In this document: positions 1 through 7,532 of the stretch, piece after piece
How the letters are laid out: each line of letters starts with the position of its first letter
Position numbering within the stretch: the stretch's first letter is position 1
Assembly (NCBI GenBank): GCA_039029315.1
Contig: JBCCGK010000101.1
Location: 1-43,269, forward strand
DNA: 43,269 nucleotides
Source of the DNA: JBCCCJ01 sp039029315
GTDB lineage: Bacteria; Bacteroidota; Bacteroidia; J057
Reading direction: 5' to 3'
The notes under the pieces: generated by a model
What the model was told of the DNA's origin: nothing
The model's database searches: none
Seen by the model: only the letters and a program-made list of their open reading frames with translations
Position numbers and translations under genes: made by a program

Positions 1-32
1 CCACTTTCAAGTGCGATAGGTCCAAAAGTTGT

Positions 33-1349
33 TCATAGAATTCCTGAGCTTCCATAAAGCCAAGGTAACATTCCCGTGGAATTTGTCACAGAACCAAAAT
101 GATTTTCTACTATATAGGACTTATTATTTGAATAGTCCTCTGCTGGATTCCAGTTCAGTTCGAATAAACCATGGGAAGTGCCTATCCATAAGTGCATTGC
201 AGAGTCTTGATAAAAAGATCGAACCTGAAAATCTGGTGTTTGAAGATTTATTAACTGGTGAATGTCGAAGTATTGAATCTTTTGCTTTCGTTGGAATAGG
301 AAGTTAAGTCTTTGTCCTCCTGCCCAAATACGATTCATTTTGTCAATAAGGACGCATGTTAAATGATTACTTTGTAAGGAAGGCTCAATATCAGCATGTG
401 CCTGGAAATGGTTTGATACTCCTGTCAGTGGATCAAATTGCGTCAGGCCTGTTGACTGAGTTGTCAGCCATAACTTTCCATGATGATCAATATGAATATC
501 TGTAATATGGTTTTGACTAATTGATATAGAATCATTGGTTTCAGAAAAAAGTGGGGAGAAATGATGAGTGTCCATATTCAATTTGCATAATCCATTCTTC
601 GTCCCAATCCACAACATTTTTTGTTTATCAAGGCATAGACTGGTGACATGGTTGTTTGATGGGCCGTCTATCTTTGTGGTGTTATCATATCGAGTAAAAG
701 TCCCCGAATCAGGATTGAGTTGATTTAAACCGTTAAAGGTTCCTATCCATAGGGATCCTTGAGTATCCTCTACTATTGAAGTGATAATGTTCTGACTAAT
801 TGTTGTTGGATCTTTTGCTTGATGTTGGAAGATTTGAATGTTCCATGAACTATCGGGATTCTGATCTAATCTATGAAGTCCTCGATCTGTGCCTACCCAA
901 ATACTTCCCGATTTGGATTGAAATAGAGTGGTGATATAGTTGGAAAGTAGACGATTAGGAGAAATTGAAGATTTGAAAAAGTGGTCAAATCTGTCTAGAA
1001 TTGGGTCAAATCGGGATAAACCATCCTGAGTAGAGCCAACCCAAAGGAATCCTTCCTTGTCAACTAATAAGGCACTATATGAAGAGAATTGAACAGAATT
1101 TGGATTCTTTGCATCAAAATGAAATATCTTGTAATCATATCCATCGTATCGTATCAAATCATTCTCAGTCCCAAACCAAATAAACCCCATTGAATCCTGA
1201 GCAACAGAATATATTGTTTGTTGGAAAAACTGATTCTCTTTAGGCTTAATCCACCGAATGACCCAATTGTCATTGATTTGGGAGAGACCATTTGTGGAAT
1301 ACAAGCCAAGAAATATCAAACTGATAAAAGACAATTTCCAGAATTTCAT
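33..1349 (-). CDS. two-component-regulator-type beta-propeller protein, C-terminally truncated
   Basis: The ATG at 1349 is followed by a hydrophobic signal peptide (residues 1-23, ending GLSQ). The rest is about eight repeats of the form (L/I)W(I/V/F)GT..GL..(F/L), roughly 45 residues apart, the pattern of 'two-component regulator propeller' repeats. In Bacteroidota hybrid sensor kinases such repeats form two seven-bladed propellers in the periplasm, followed by a Y_Y_Y domain, a membrane helix and a kinase. Here the frame stops at 33-35 after 438 residues, in the middle of a repeat unit, and the last dozen residues no longer fit the repeat. The protein as read therefore has no Y_Y_Y, membrane or kinase part. 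This suggests a frameshift or decay, with the remainder left of the window. It could also be a stand-alone secreted propeller, but the ragged end argues against that. Confidence 0.7.
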   Translation of the reverse strand: MKFWKLSFISLIFLGLYSTNGLSQINDNWVIRWIKPKENQFFQQTIYSVAQDSMGFIWFGTENDLIRYDGYDYKIFHFDAKNPNSVQFSSYSALLVDKEGFLWVGSTQDGLSRFDPILDRFDHFFKSSISPNRLLSNYITTLFQSKSGSIWVGTDRGLHRLDQNPDSSWNIQIFQHQAKDPTTISQNIITSIVEDTQGSLWIGTFNGLNQLNPDSGTFTRYDNTTKIDGPSNNHVTSLCLDKQKMLWIGTKNGLCKLNMDTHHFSPLFSETNDSISISQNHITDIHIDHHGKLWLTTQSTGLTQFDPLTGVSNHFQAHADIEPSLQSNHLTCVLIDKMNRIWAGGQRLNFLFQRKQKIQYFDIHQLINLQTPDFQVRSFYQDSAMHLWIGTSHGLFELNWNPAEDYSNNKSYIVENHFGSVTNSTGMLPWLYGSSGIL

Positions 1350-1876
1350 ACAAGAAGGCTAATGAAGAAAGAATGTATATTTCACTTCACATTAAAGAAT
1401 TATGATCCTGGTGCAAAGATTCTCTTTTGTTTTTTTTATGATATTTCACATCAGAAGATTTTGCACCCAAGAGTGATTTCAAATATCGTCATTTCCAAAA
1501 AAAAAGCATCCTCCAATCCGTTCGCTGGTAATGGAAACATGGAACAACGCTTGTTTATCCGATTAACCAGTGTAATTTTTTGCTATCATATAAAGGTTAG
1601 TTCCCTTATTCCGTACTGCTCTTTTTGCAATATAGTTTCCCCAAAGGAGCCCTTCTAAATTCTTGATCGAGACCAAAGTCAGTTCAAAATCTCTGTAAGA
1701 TCGACCGGTTCTACTACAAAGATTTCTCAGGAGTAGAAATTGTTAGATATGGTCTTTTTTATAAATCCATGACAAGTTTTGATACGTACTGAGGTATTTC
1801 TATTTCTTTTCCAATGCCGAGTTGCTAACTTAAACGACATGAATTGTCCTATTTAATTTTGCTAACAAATGTTCTC
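1350..1876. other. intergenic region with an inverted repeat; divergent promoters expected
   Basis: About 527 bp separate two divergent genes, so promoters for both should lie here, but no convincing Bacteroidota -33/-7 pair was found. An inverted repeat TTCTACT (1709-1715) / AGTAGAA (1732-1738) could be an operator or leader hairpin for the downstream gene. A second short pair, GGTGCAAA (1410-1417) / TTTGCACC (1460-1467), is less convincing. An open frame that runs through 1658 has no family-like features. Confidence 0.3.
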
Positions 1877-4561
1877 ATGAAGAAATATATTTCTTTTAGG
1901 ACGCTGCTTGTTTCCATGGGGATCAGTATGCTCTTTATATCTGCTAGGCATTCTTTGACTATTCCTCCCTCCTCTGAGGGGCCTGATATTAGTCTGAGCT
2001 CTCATCCAGAACTTCAGCTACATGGCCTTCAAAGTGTCATTAATAATTTTCTCCTAAGCAAGGACGGTAAAGATATCAATGCCATGCTTGTTGATGGAAG
2101 TGGAAACCTTTATATCACGGGATACTTTGGGGTGATTGATGGACACAGCGTGTCAAACATTGCTATGTGGGACGGCAGTACTTGGACTGCACTTGGAGAC
2201 GGCCTTAATGGGATCGGTAGATCTCTGGCACTAGATGCAAGTGGAAATTTGTATGTAGGGGGACAATTTACTGAAGCAGGAGATATCTCGGCAGTAGGTA
2301 TTGCGAAATGGGATGGTGCTAATTGGTCTGACGTAGGGGGTGGTTTTAATGTAAGTTCTCGCTGTCTGGCCTTGGCCTTCGACGCATCAGGGAATTTGTA
2401 TGCAGGAGGAACATTTAGTAGTGCAGGGGGGGGTACTGTAAATAATATTGCCAAATGGGATGGCAATAATTGGTCCAGCTTAGGGACTGGTCTTAGCGGG
2501 AGTTGTAATGCCCTATTGGTAGATGGTAGCGGGCAACTTTATGCTATAGGTCTGTTTCTAACAGCTGGTGCTTTAACTGTCAATCGAATCGCTAAATGGG
2601 ATGGGATTTCATGGTCTGGATTAGGAAGTGGATTAAATGGTGGCGGAGGTGAGCTGCTCCTTGACGGTGGCAACTTATATGTTGGAGGCAATTTCACCTT
2701 AGCCGGAGGCGTCCCTGCTAATAACATTGCGAAATGGGATGGAACTACATGGACTGCTCTAGGGACTGGCCTCAATTCATCTTGTAACTCTTTGGTCCTG
2801 GATGCAGGCGGGGATGTCATCGCTGGAGGATTTTTTACAAATGCTGGTGGAATCCCTGCTAGTCGAATCGCTCGTTGGGACGGCACCAGCTGGAGTGACT
2901 ATGGTGCAGGCTTAAATGAAATTCCTGAAACATTGGTACTTCGTAATTCCAACGTTTTGGTAGGGGGGAATTTTCCTAGTTCTGCCACCTTTACTGGCCT
3001 GGCTCAATGGAATGGTAGCTCCTGGAACAATATCAGCACCATTCGATTTGCAGGTAAAGCCAGTGAGTTGTTTGCTGATGGACTTGGGAACCTGTATGTT
3101 GGAGGCTATTTTGATTATATTGGCAATACTCCCGCCAAAAACATTGCGAAATGGGATGGTAGTAGCTGGACCTCTCTCGGGTTGGGCTTAGGTCCTGGCG
3201 TTGATGGTATTGGAGTGGATGGAGCTGGGAATGTCTATGCAACTGGCCAGTTCACTACTGCTGGAAGTAGTAGCGTCAACCGTATCGCACGTTGGGATGG
3301 AACAAACTGGAGCAACCTTGGAAGTGGATTGGATGGTCCAGGATTAGATTTGGTCGTAGATGGAGCTGGGAATGTGTATGTGACCGGTTTTTTTACTACA
3401 GCAGGTGGGAATACGGTCAATCGAATTGCCAAATGGGATGGAATCAATTGGTCAGGTCTTGGTACTGGTCTGGATGATGATGGATTTGCTCTTGCCTTGA
3501 ATTCCAGTGGGGAATTATACGTTGGGGGTCAATTCAGTACTGCGGATGGAGTGAGTGCGTCTAAAATTGCTAAATGGGATGGAATCAATTGGTTTGCTCT
3601 TGGAGCCGGACTCGGAGGAGGAGTGCTTACTTATTGTAGTAACATAGTGATTGATCCTAGTGACCAGCTATATGTGGGAGGAACTTTTTTGTTGGCAGGA
3701 GGAGGAGCAGCCTCAAGAATTGCCAAATGGGATGGAGCTACATGGAGTAGTTTAGGATCTGGACTTAGTCGCCAACCATTTGACTTAGCCATAGATGCTT
3801 CAAGCAATCTCTATGCCACTGGTTTATTTACCCAGGCCGGGCTCATTTCAGTCAATCGTTTTGTCAAATGGAATGGTACGGATTGGTCATCTCCGGGTGG
3901 TGGAATAGGAGTTAGTCTAAACAATGCTGACTCCCCGGAAGCATTGGCTGTAGTAGGGACTAGTCTCTTTGTAGGAGGAGCGTTTCGGGTGGCTTTTGGT
4001 CAGACAACCCAGGGTCTGGTTCAAGTAGATCTCAATACTCTACCAGTCTCCTGGTTGGCATTCGAAGCTACTCATGAAAGCAATATCATAACGCTAGCCT
4101 GGACTACTGCCACTGAGCAAAACAACCAAGGGTTTGTTGTAGAGCATCAATGGGATAATACAACTTGGAAAGAACTCGGTTGGGTAGAGGGTACTGGTTT
4201 TAGTAATCAGCCTCAGTTTTATTCTTTCCAGCACCCTCACCCTTTACCGGGAATCCATAGATACCGTCTCCGCCAAGTAGACTTCAATGGGCAGTTTACT
4301 TACTCTTCTATTGTAGAGGAACAAGTAGTTCCTTCTACTAATCTTCGGGTATACCCCAATCCTAGTTCTGGTAGTTTCGAGATCCATGGGGATTTGTTTC
4401 TTGGAGCTAGGTCTACGGTTTACTCTAGAGATGGTAAAATTGTTGCCCAATCCGTTTTGACTAGCAACAAGATAGACATTTCGGACTTTCCAGCCGGGAT
4501 CTATTGGCTTCGAATTCAAAAAGGCTTTAGAATATTCCAAACTCAGTTAATCAAAGTTTGA
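1877..4561 (+). CDS. T9SS-sorted surface protein with about 13 WDG-type repeats
   Basis: I place the start at ATG 1877 (MKKYISF...), because it opens a normal signal peptide; a TTG at 1844 would add 11 residues. That gives 894 aa. Residues about 66-690 are about 13 copies of a roughly 50-residue unit containing GNLYVGG.F..AGG followed by (K/R)WDG..W..LG.GL, probably one or more beta-propellers. Residues about 725-800 are a beta-sandwich of the W.T..E.NN.GF.VE...YRLRQVDF type that often precedes sorting signals. The last 70 residues (YPNPSSG...IDISDFPAGIYWLRI) form a type A T9SS sorting domain, so the protein is expected to cross the outer membrane and be anchored to the surface. Ligand and role are unknown. 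The gene contains a G8 tract at 2426-2433. Confidence 0.9.
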   Translation: MKKYISFRTLLVSMGISMLFISARHSLTIPPSSEGPDISLSSHPELQLHGLQSVINNFLLSKDGKDINAMLVDGSGNLYITGYFGVIDGHSVSNIAMWDGSTWTALGDGLNGIGRSLALDASGNLYVGGQFTEAGDISAVGIAKWDGANWSDVGGGFNVSSRCLALAFDASGNLYAGGTFSSAGGGTVNNIAKWDGNNWSSLGTGLSGSCNALLVDGSGQLYAIGLFLTAGALTVNRIAKWDGISWSGLGSGLNGGGGELLLDGGNLYVGGNFTLAGGVPANNIAKWDGTTWTALGTGLNSSCNSLVLDAGGDVIAGGFFTNAGGIPASRIARWDGTSWSDYGAGLNEIPETLVLRNSNVLVGGNFPSSATFTGLAQWNGSSWNNISTIRFAGKASELFADGLGNLYVGGYFDYIGNTPAKNIAKWDGSSWTSLGLGLGPGVDGIGVDGAGNVYATGQFTTAGSSSVNRIARWDGTNWSNLGSGLDGPGLDLVVDGAGNVYVTGFFTTAGGNTVNRIAKWDGINWSGLGTGLDDDGFALALNSSGELYVGGQFSTADGVSASKIAKWDGINWFALGAGLGGGVLTYCSNIVIDPSDQLYVGGTFLLAGGGAASRIAKWDGATWSSLGSGLSRQPFDLAIDASSNLYATGLFTQAGLISVNRFVKWNGTDWSSPGGGIGVSLNNADSPEALAVVGTSLFVGGAFRVAFGQTTQGLVQVDLNTLPVSWLAFEATHESNIITLAWTTATEQNNQGFVVEHQWDNTTWKELGWVEGTGFSNQPQFYSFQHPHPLPGIHRYRLRQVDFNGQFTYSSIVEEQVVPSTNLRVYPNPSSGSFEIHGDLFLGARSTVYSRDGKIVAQSVLTSNKIDISDFPAGIYWLRIQKGFRIFQTQLIKV
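2074..3990 (+). repeat. tandem array of about 13 protein-coding repeats (~150 bp each)
   Basis: The repeats are recognisable in translation by (K/R/M/Q)W(D/N)G and GG.F..AGG motifs. At DNA level the phrase aaatgggatgg recurs many times (for example near 2452, 2596, 2734 and 3150). The units are diverged rather than identical, so the array is old, but short identical stretches could still recombine and change the copy number. Confidence 0.85.
2426..2433 (+). repeat. G8 homopolymer inside the coding repeat array
   Basis: Eight consecutive G residues encode Gly-Gly plus the start of a third Gly codon within an AGG unit of the surface protein. Tracts of this length can slip during replication, and a slip would remove everything downstream, including the T9SS sorting domain. 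Confidence 0.75.
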
Positions 4562-4595
4562 AATCCTATTCGCTACTTAAGGTTGAGGAACTCCT

Positions 4596-5396
4596 TTACT
4601 CTGATTTATTTTTGCTAAATAAGTCAAGAAACCTCTCCAGCGTTTCCAGGATTTTTCCTCCTTCAGCTTGTTCTGCTTTTTTCAATTCTAAATCATGTGT
4701 GGTTTCTCCTTTTTTCAGGACAATATGCTGGGACTTAGGCAAAATGTTTAGAATCAAATTCTGTATAGCTTCTGAATCTTTGATTTTATCATCCCTTTTG
4801 ATTTGAATGCCCAAGGCTACAAATCCTATTTTGGACAGATGATTCTGTAAGTCTTTAATTTCCTTCTGACCGTTCCTATACAATCTGAGAAAGAATAATC
4901 CAATTACTTCTAAAACGAAGATAATGGAAAGTCTATACAGATGTATAATAGGATCTACGGAAGGAGGCTGCCCATTTTGCTGTAAATCTTGGCTCTTTTT
5001 TTCTGCCGTCAATAGAGCCTGATCAGAGATCGAGTCGATAAATACATAAAGTAAAATGGTTCCAGCAAGGACTCCAACCAAGCCAATCCCAAGATTGATC
5101 CAGGCATTTTGGGACAGTGTTTGAATATAGGATAAGGTTTGTTCCTCAAGCGTGGATATTTTCGTATATGATGCGATATTACCTCGGGCCTCACGATTAG
5201 AATCAGACTGGATATTTGTTCGCTTATTCATAGAAAAGGGGGTTTTATTCTTGTTACCAGGTTGGATATGAAATTTGAAAAAAAGGACAATAGAGATTGC
5301 AATCACGAGGATTACGCTAAGCAATAACATGATAAAGGTTTGGTGGCCATCGACGGAGGAAGACAAGAATATCAAAAGAAATGCTATGCCTTGCAT
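4596..5396 (-). CDS. membrane protein of unknown function
   Basis: This is a 266-aa protein I do not recognise. Hydrophobic helices are visible at about residues 1-12, 22-42 (FIMLLLSVILVIAISIVLFF), 97-119 (LGIGLVGVLAGTILLYVFI) and 150-172 (LSIIFVLEVIGLFFLRLY). They are separated by a polar, Asn/Ser-rich linker (about 48-80) and a charged loop. The C-terminal 95 residues are Lys/Glu-rich and probably helical or coiled-coil, on the cytoplasmic side by the positive-inside rule. It is the last gene of a three-gene minus-strand run, 42 bp after the acyltransferase gene. Its stop lies 34 bp from the stop of the convergent T9SS gene. No enzyme motif was seen. Confidence 0.7.
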   Translation of the reverse strand: MQGIAFLLIFLSSSVDGHQTFIMLLLSVILVIAISIVLFFKFHIQPGNKNKTPFSMNKRTNIQSDSNREARGNIASYTKISTLEEQTLSYIQTLSQNAWINLGIGLVGVLAGTILLYVFIDSISDQALLTAEKKSQDLQQNGQPPSVDPIIHLYRLSIIFVLEVIGLFFLRLYRNGQKEIKDLQNHLSKIGFVALGIQIKRDDKIKDSEAIQNLILNILPKSQHIVLKKGETTHDLELKKAEQAEGGKILETLERFLDLFSKNKSE

Positions 5397-5438
5397 ATGA
5401 AATATGATAAGATGGAATGATCTAAAGAAATAACAGGG

Positions 5439-6077
5439 TCACGTCAAATAGGGAATCTCCCCACAAGTATGGTAGAAATTCAACATTTGCTGAAATCGTT
5501 TTTCTACCGATTTTGGAAGTTGATGAGTAGAAGATCGAAGAAGTTGAACACCCCTTACTTGTTTGTAGGAAATGATGTGATTTGGATCTAGAGCTTCAAA
5601 GCCATATTTCTCATAAAATCTTTGGTGGGAAGGAGTACAACTAATGATAGCCCAATCGCTCCTTTCTACCCAAAAGCTGATCATAATCAAGACTTCTAAT
5701 ATCCATCGCACAATAGACAGGCCTCGAAATTCGGGTTTCAAGGCTAATCTCGTTCCTTCTACAATGCGCATCGAAGAAGGTAATTCTCTGAGAAAATAAG
5801 AAAGTGGGCTTTCATGTTCCACATAATGGCAAGAAGGCAAATACCTACTGTTCGCAGGACAAGATGCAAATAATAGCTGGACAGACCCGATGACCTCCTC
5901 ATCAACAGTAAACAGACCAAAATGGCGCTCTTTGATTTGATCTAATTTCAGGCTAGACGCCTGATTGTCTACCAGAGAAGACAATCTACTCTTTTGAAAT
6001 ATCTGCTTTTGCACATTCATAAGAAGTTCTCGCTCAGATGGATGCTGAGCTTCCCGAAAAATAAAATTCCGTTTCAT
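5439..6077 (-). CDS. GNAT-fold acyltransferase, N-acyl-amino-acid-synthase-like
   Basis: This 212-aa protein has the layout of the GNAT branch that includes FeeM-type N-acyl amino acid synthases and homoserine-lactone synthases. An N-terminal helix is followed by a strand with VDEEVIGSVQL (about 78-88), then the core E.TRLALKPEFRG (about 128-140). Next comes a long hydrophobic helix, and finally a strand and helix with SCTPSHQRFYEKYGFEAL (about 165-182), the typical acyl-CoA/ACP-binding end of the fold. The substrate cannot be read from sequence; a fatty-acyl donor and an amino acid or amine acceptor are plausible. It lies 24 bp downstream of the ICMT-like gene and is probably co-transcribed with it, which hints at a small modified lipid or acyl-amino-acid product. 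An ordinary N-acetyltransferase role is the alternative. Confidence 0.72.
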   Translation of the reverse strand: MKRNFIFREAQHPSERELLMNVQKQIFQKSRLSSLVDNQASSLKLDQIKERHFGLFTVDEEVIGSVQLLFASCPANSRYLPSCHYVEHESPLSYFLRELPSSMRIVEGTRLALKPEFRGLSIVRWILEVLIMISFWVERSDWAIISCTPSHQRFYEKYGFEALDPNHIISYKQVRGVQLLRSSTHQLPKSVEKRFQQMLNFYHTCGEIPYLT

Positions 6078-6101
6078 AAGAAAGAATATTTGAAAAAGTA
6101 C

Positions 6102-6746
6102 CTACCAGATAAAGGGAAACAAACGATATGTACTGCTTTGGTATTGGAGATAGATCAGACCTAGTTTTTGTTGAAGCGTTAATTCTTCGGCCAGAATCCG
6201 GTGATAGTAAGCCCATATTAGGGCAATGCTTCCTAAGACAAAGCTATAGCTTGCCTGAAGGGTTAACATACATCCACCTAATGCCATACATGCACCCAGA
6301 TAGCTGGGATGTCTAATCCAGGCATAGAGTCCAGACTGGACCAATTGATGATCAGGTTTGACCAGCACAACAGAAGAAAAATATTTTCCCAATACTCGAA
6401 TGGACCAAATCCGAATAGCCAAACCAACTATTAGGAAGAAAAGACCCACCCAGAATAGAAAAGGGACAGTACTTTCATTTGCAGGCAATACTCGAAATCG
6501 CCATTCAAGAACAGATAAAAATTGACCTAAAAATGCTGCAAACTGGATCTTGTAAATGGAATATTGATCTGATTCATGTTGATCCTTTGCCTGACGAATA
6601 GAAAATCGAGGTTGCGAGCTTAGAAGAATCACTATACCACTGATCACAGTAAGAATTGGGATCTCGAGTAACAATTCCAGGACATCTAATAAAGGAAGAG
6701 TATAAGTGAGTCCTATACTGCTTAGACTAAATATTAACTTTTTCAT
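6102..6746 (-). CDS. isoprenylcysteine carboxyl methyltransferase (ICMT)-family membrane protein
   Basis: This is a 214-aa integral membrane protein with about five hydrophobic helices (near residues 1-20, 28-45, 67-83, 95-117 and 160-182). The conserved C-terminal signature is clear: GLYAWIRHPSYLG (about 143-155), then EE..L...LG..Y..Y.....R.FPFIW at the end. In this family the RHP-Y-G and late Glu/Tyr residues bind S-adenosylmethionine. Bacterial members methylate varied lipid or quinone-like substrates, so the substrate is unknown. It is the first gene of the minus-strand run. Its ATG (6744-6746) is one base from a perfect inverted repeat (6748-6778), so control at the operator or RNA-hairpin level is likely. 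The sigma-factor gene is divergent from it. Confidence 0.85.
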   Translation of the reverse strand: MKKLIFSLSSIGLTYTLPLLDVLELLLEIPILTVISGIVILLSSQPRFSIRQAKDQHESDQYSIYKIQFAAFLGQFLSVLEWRFRVLPANESTVPFLFWVGLFFLIVGLAIRIWSIRVLGKYFSSVVLVKPDHQLVQSGLYAWIRHPSYLGACMALGGCMLTLQASYSFVLGSIALIWAYYHRILAEELTLQQKLGLIYLQYQSSTYRLFPFIW

Positions 6747-6747
6747 C

Positions 6748-6778
6748 GTAGAAGTAATTTGAATCCGTTTACTTCTAC
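6748..6778 (-). promoter_or_regulatory. perfect 10-bp inverted repeat abutting the ICMT start codon
   Basis: GTAGAAGTAA (6748-6757) and TTACTTCTAC (6769-6778) are exact reverse complements separated by 11 nt. On the minus-strand transcript the right arm ends one base before the ATG. The structure therefore covers the ribosome landing zone if it folds as RNA, or forms a dyad operator if it acts as DNA. It could also matter for the divergent sigma-factor promoter about 100 bp away. Confidence 0.6.
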
Positions 6779-6867
6779 TATGGCTGTGTAGATGTCTGAA
6801 TTAACATCTTAAGTAAAATTTCTTTTATCTTGGTCTCAAACTGCTATTGTAAAGCATTGTTCCCAAC

Positions 6868-6899
6868 TTTGCGTTCATGTTTTGACTTACGTATCTTTC
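6868..6899 (+). promoter_or_regulatory. candidate Bacteroidota-type promoter for the sigma-factor gene
   Basis: TTTG (6868-6871) is followed after 20 nt by TATCTTTC (6892-6899). This resembles the Bacteroidota housekeeping consensus TTTG-N19-21-TAnnTTTG, with one mismatch at the last base. It lies 25 bp before the ATG at 6925, a normal leader length. The match is by eye only. Confidence 0.35.
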
Positions 6900-6924
6900 G
6901 CATCAGAGTCAATTCGACCCATAT

Positions 6925-7527
6925 ATGCTACAGAATACTACCATTTTCTCTGATGAAGAAATCATACAATCCTTGAGAGGTGAGTCACCGAGCAAACTCC
7001 GACAGGCAGAAAGTTTTCTTTATGAAGCCTATCAGGATGTCAAACGATTCTATCAGCAAACCCGCAAACTCAATCCTGATATAGCAGATACAATCTATCA
7101 TGATGCCATGACCCCTTTGATTAGGAAGATCAAGGATGGGTCTTATGTGCCTGTTGAGGGGACTCCTATCAAAGCATATTTCCATGGGATCTTTAAGATT
7201 CAATTAAGAAATTATTTTTCTCGAAAGGTTAAGAAATCCAGTGAAAAAGACATAGTCACAGTAGGGATGAAGGAGGCTTTTCCGAATGATCGGATTCGAA
7301 CTACGATCGAAGAGTTGACCACTAACCTGGAAGAAATCGCCAGGAATATTCTGACGGAAATCTCGCCTGCTTGTAGAGTGAAGATAGAAGAAGTTGAACT
7401 GAATCAACTACCGCCAGAAGAAGCCTGGGAAACTTTTGGTTTCAAAAATCTTAATGCCTTTCGGGCAGCTTATGCTAGGTGCAGAAAACAACTCAAGGGA
7501 TTGATTTTACAAAAGATTAAGGGCTAA
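6925..7527 (+). CDS. ECF-like sigma-70 family RNA polymerase sigma factor
   Basis: This is a 200-aa cytoplasmic protein. Residues about 10-110 match sigma region 2: a DEEIIQSLRG start, then a helix with IADTIYHDAMTPLIRKI and an IKAYFHGIFKIQLRNYFSRK core-binding/-10 recognition segment. Residues about 135-200 form a region 4-like helix-turn-helix (LPPEEAWETFGFKNLNAFRAAYARCRKQL). Both are diverged from textbook ECF factors but have the usual order and length. The next gene starts 5 bp after the stop and encodes a membrane anti-sigma-like protein, so the two are almost certainly a regulator pair. The target promoters are unknown. The convergent protease operon and nearby surface genes are candidates. 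Confidence 0.82.
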   Translation: MLQNTTIFSDEEIIQSLRGESPSKLRQAESFLYEAYQDVKRFYQQTRKLNPDIADTIYHDAMTPLIRKIKDGSYVPVEGTPIKAYFHGIFKIQLRNYFSRKVKKSSEKDIVTVGMKEAFPNDRIRTTIEELTTNLEEIARNILTEISPACRVKIEEVELNQLPPEEAWETFGFKNLNAFRAAYARCRKQLKGLILQKIKG

Positions 7528-7532
7528 AAGCT

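Noticed and set aside
29..307. plus-strand open frame opposite the propeller gene
   Set aside because: Antisense to a frame with clear W.GT..GL repeats; its translation shows no family-like features.
1218..1658. 146-codon plus-strand frame reaching into the intergenic region
   Set aside because: Half is antisense to the propeller gene; the rest is low-complexity and has no recognisable domain or good start.
2110..3447. several minus-strand frames in the repeat gene
   Set aside because: They are mirror frames of the repetitive sense repeats (PSHLAI... recurring); no independent evidence.
2074..3990. possible CRISPR-like or satellite array
   Set aside because: The periodicity comes from diverged protein repeats with no constant repeat/unique spacer pattern.
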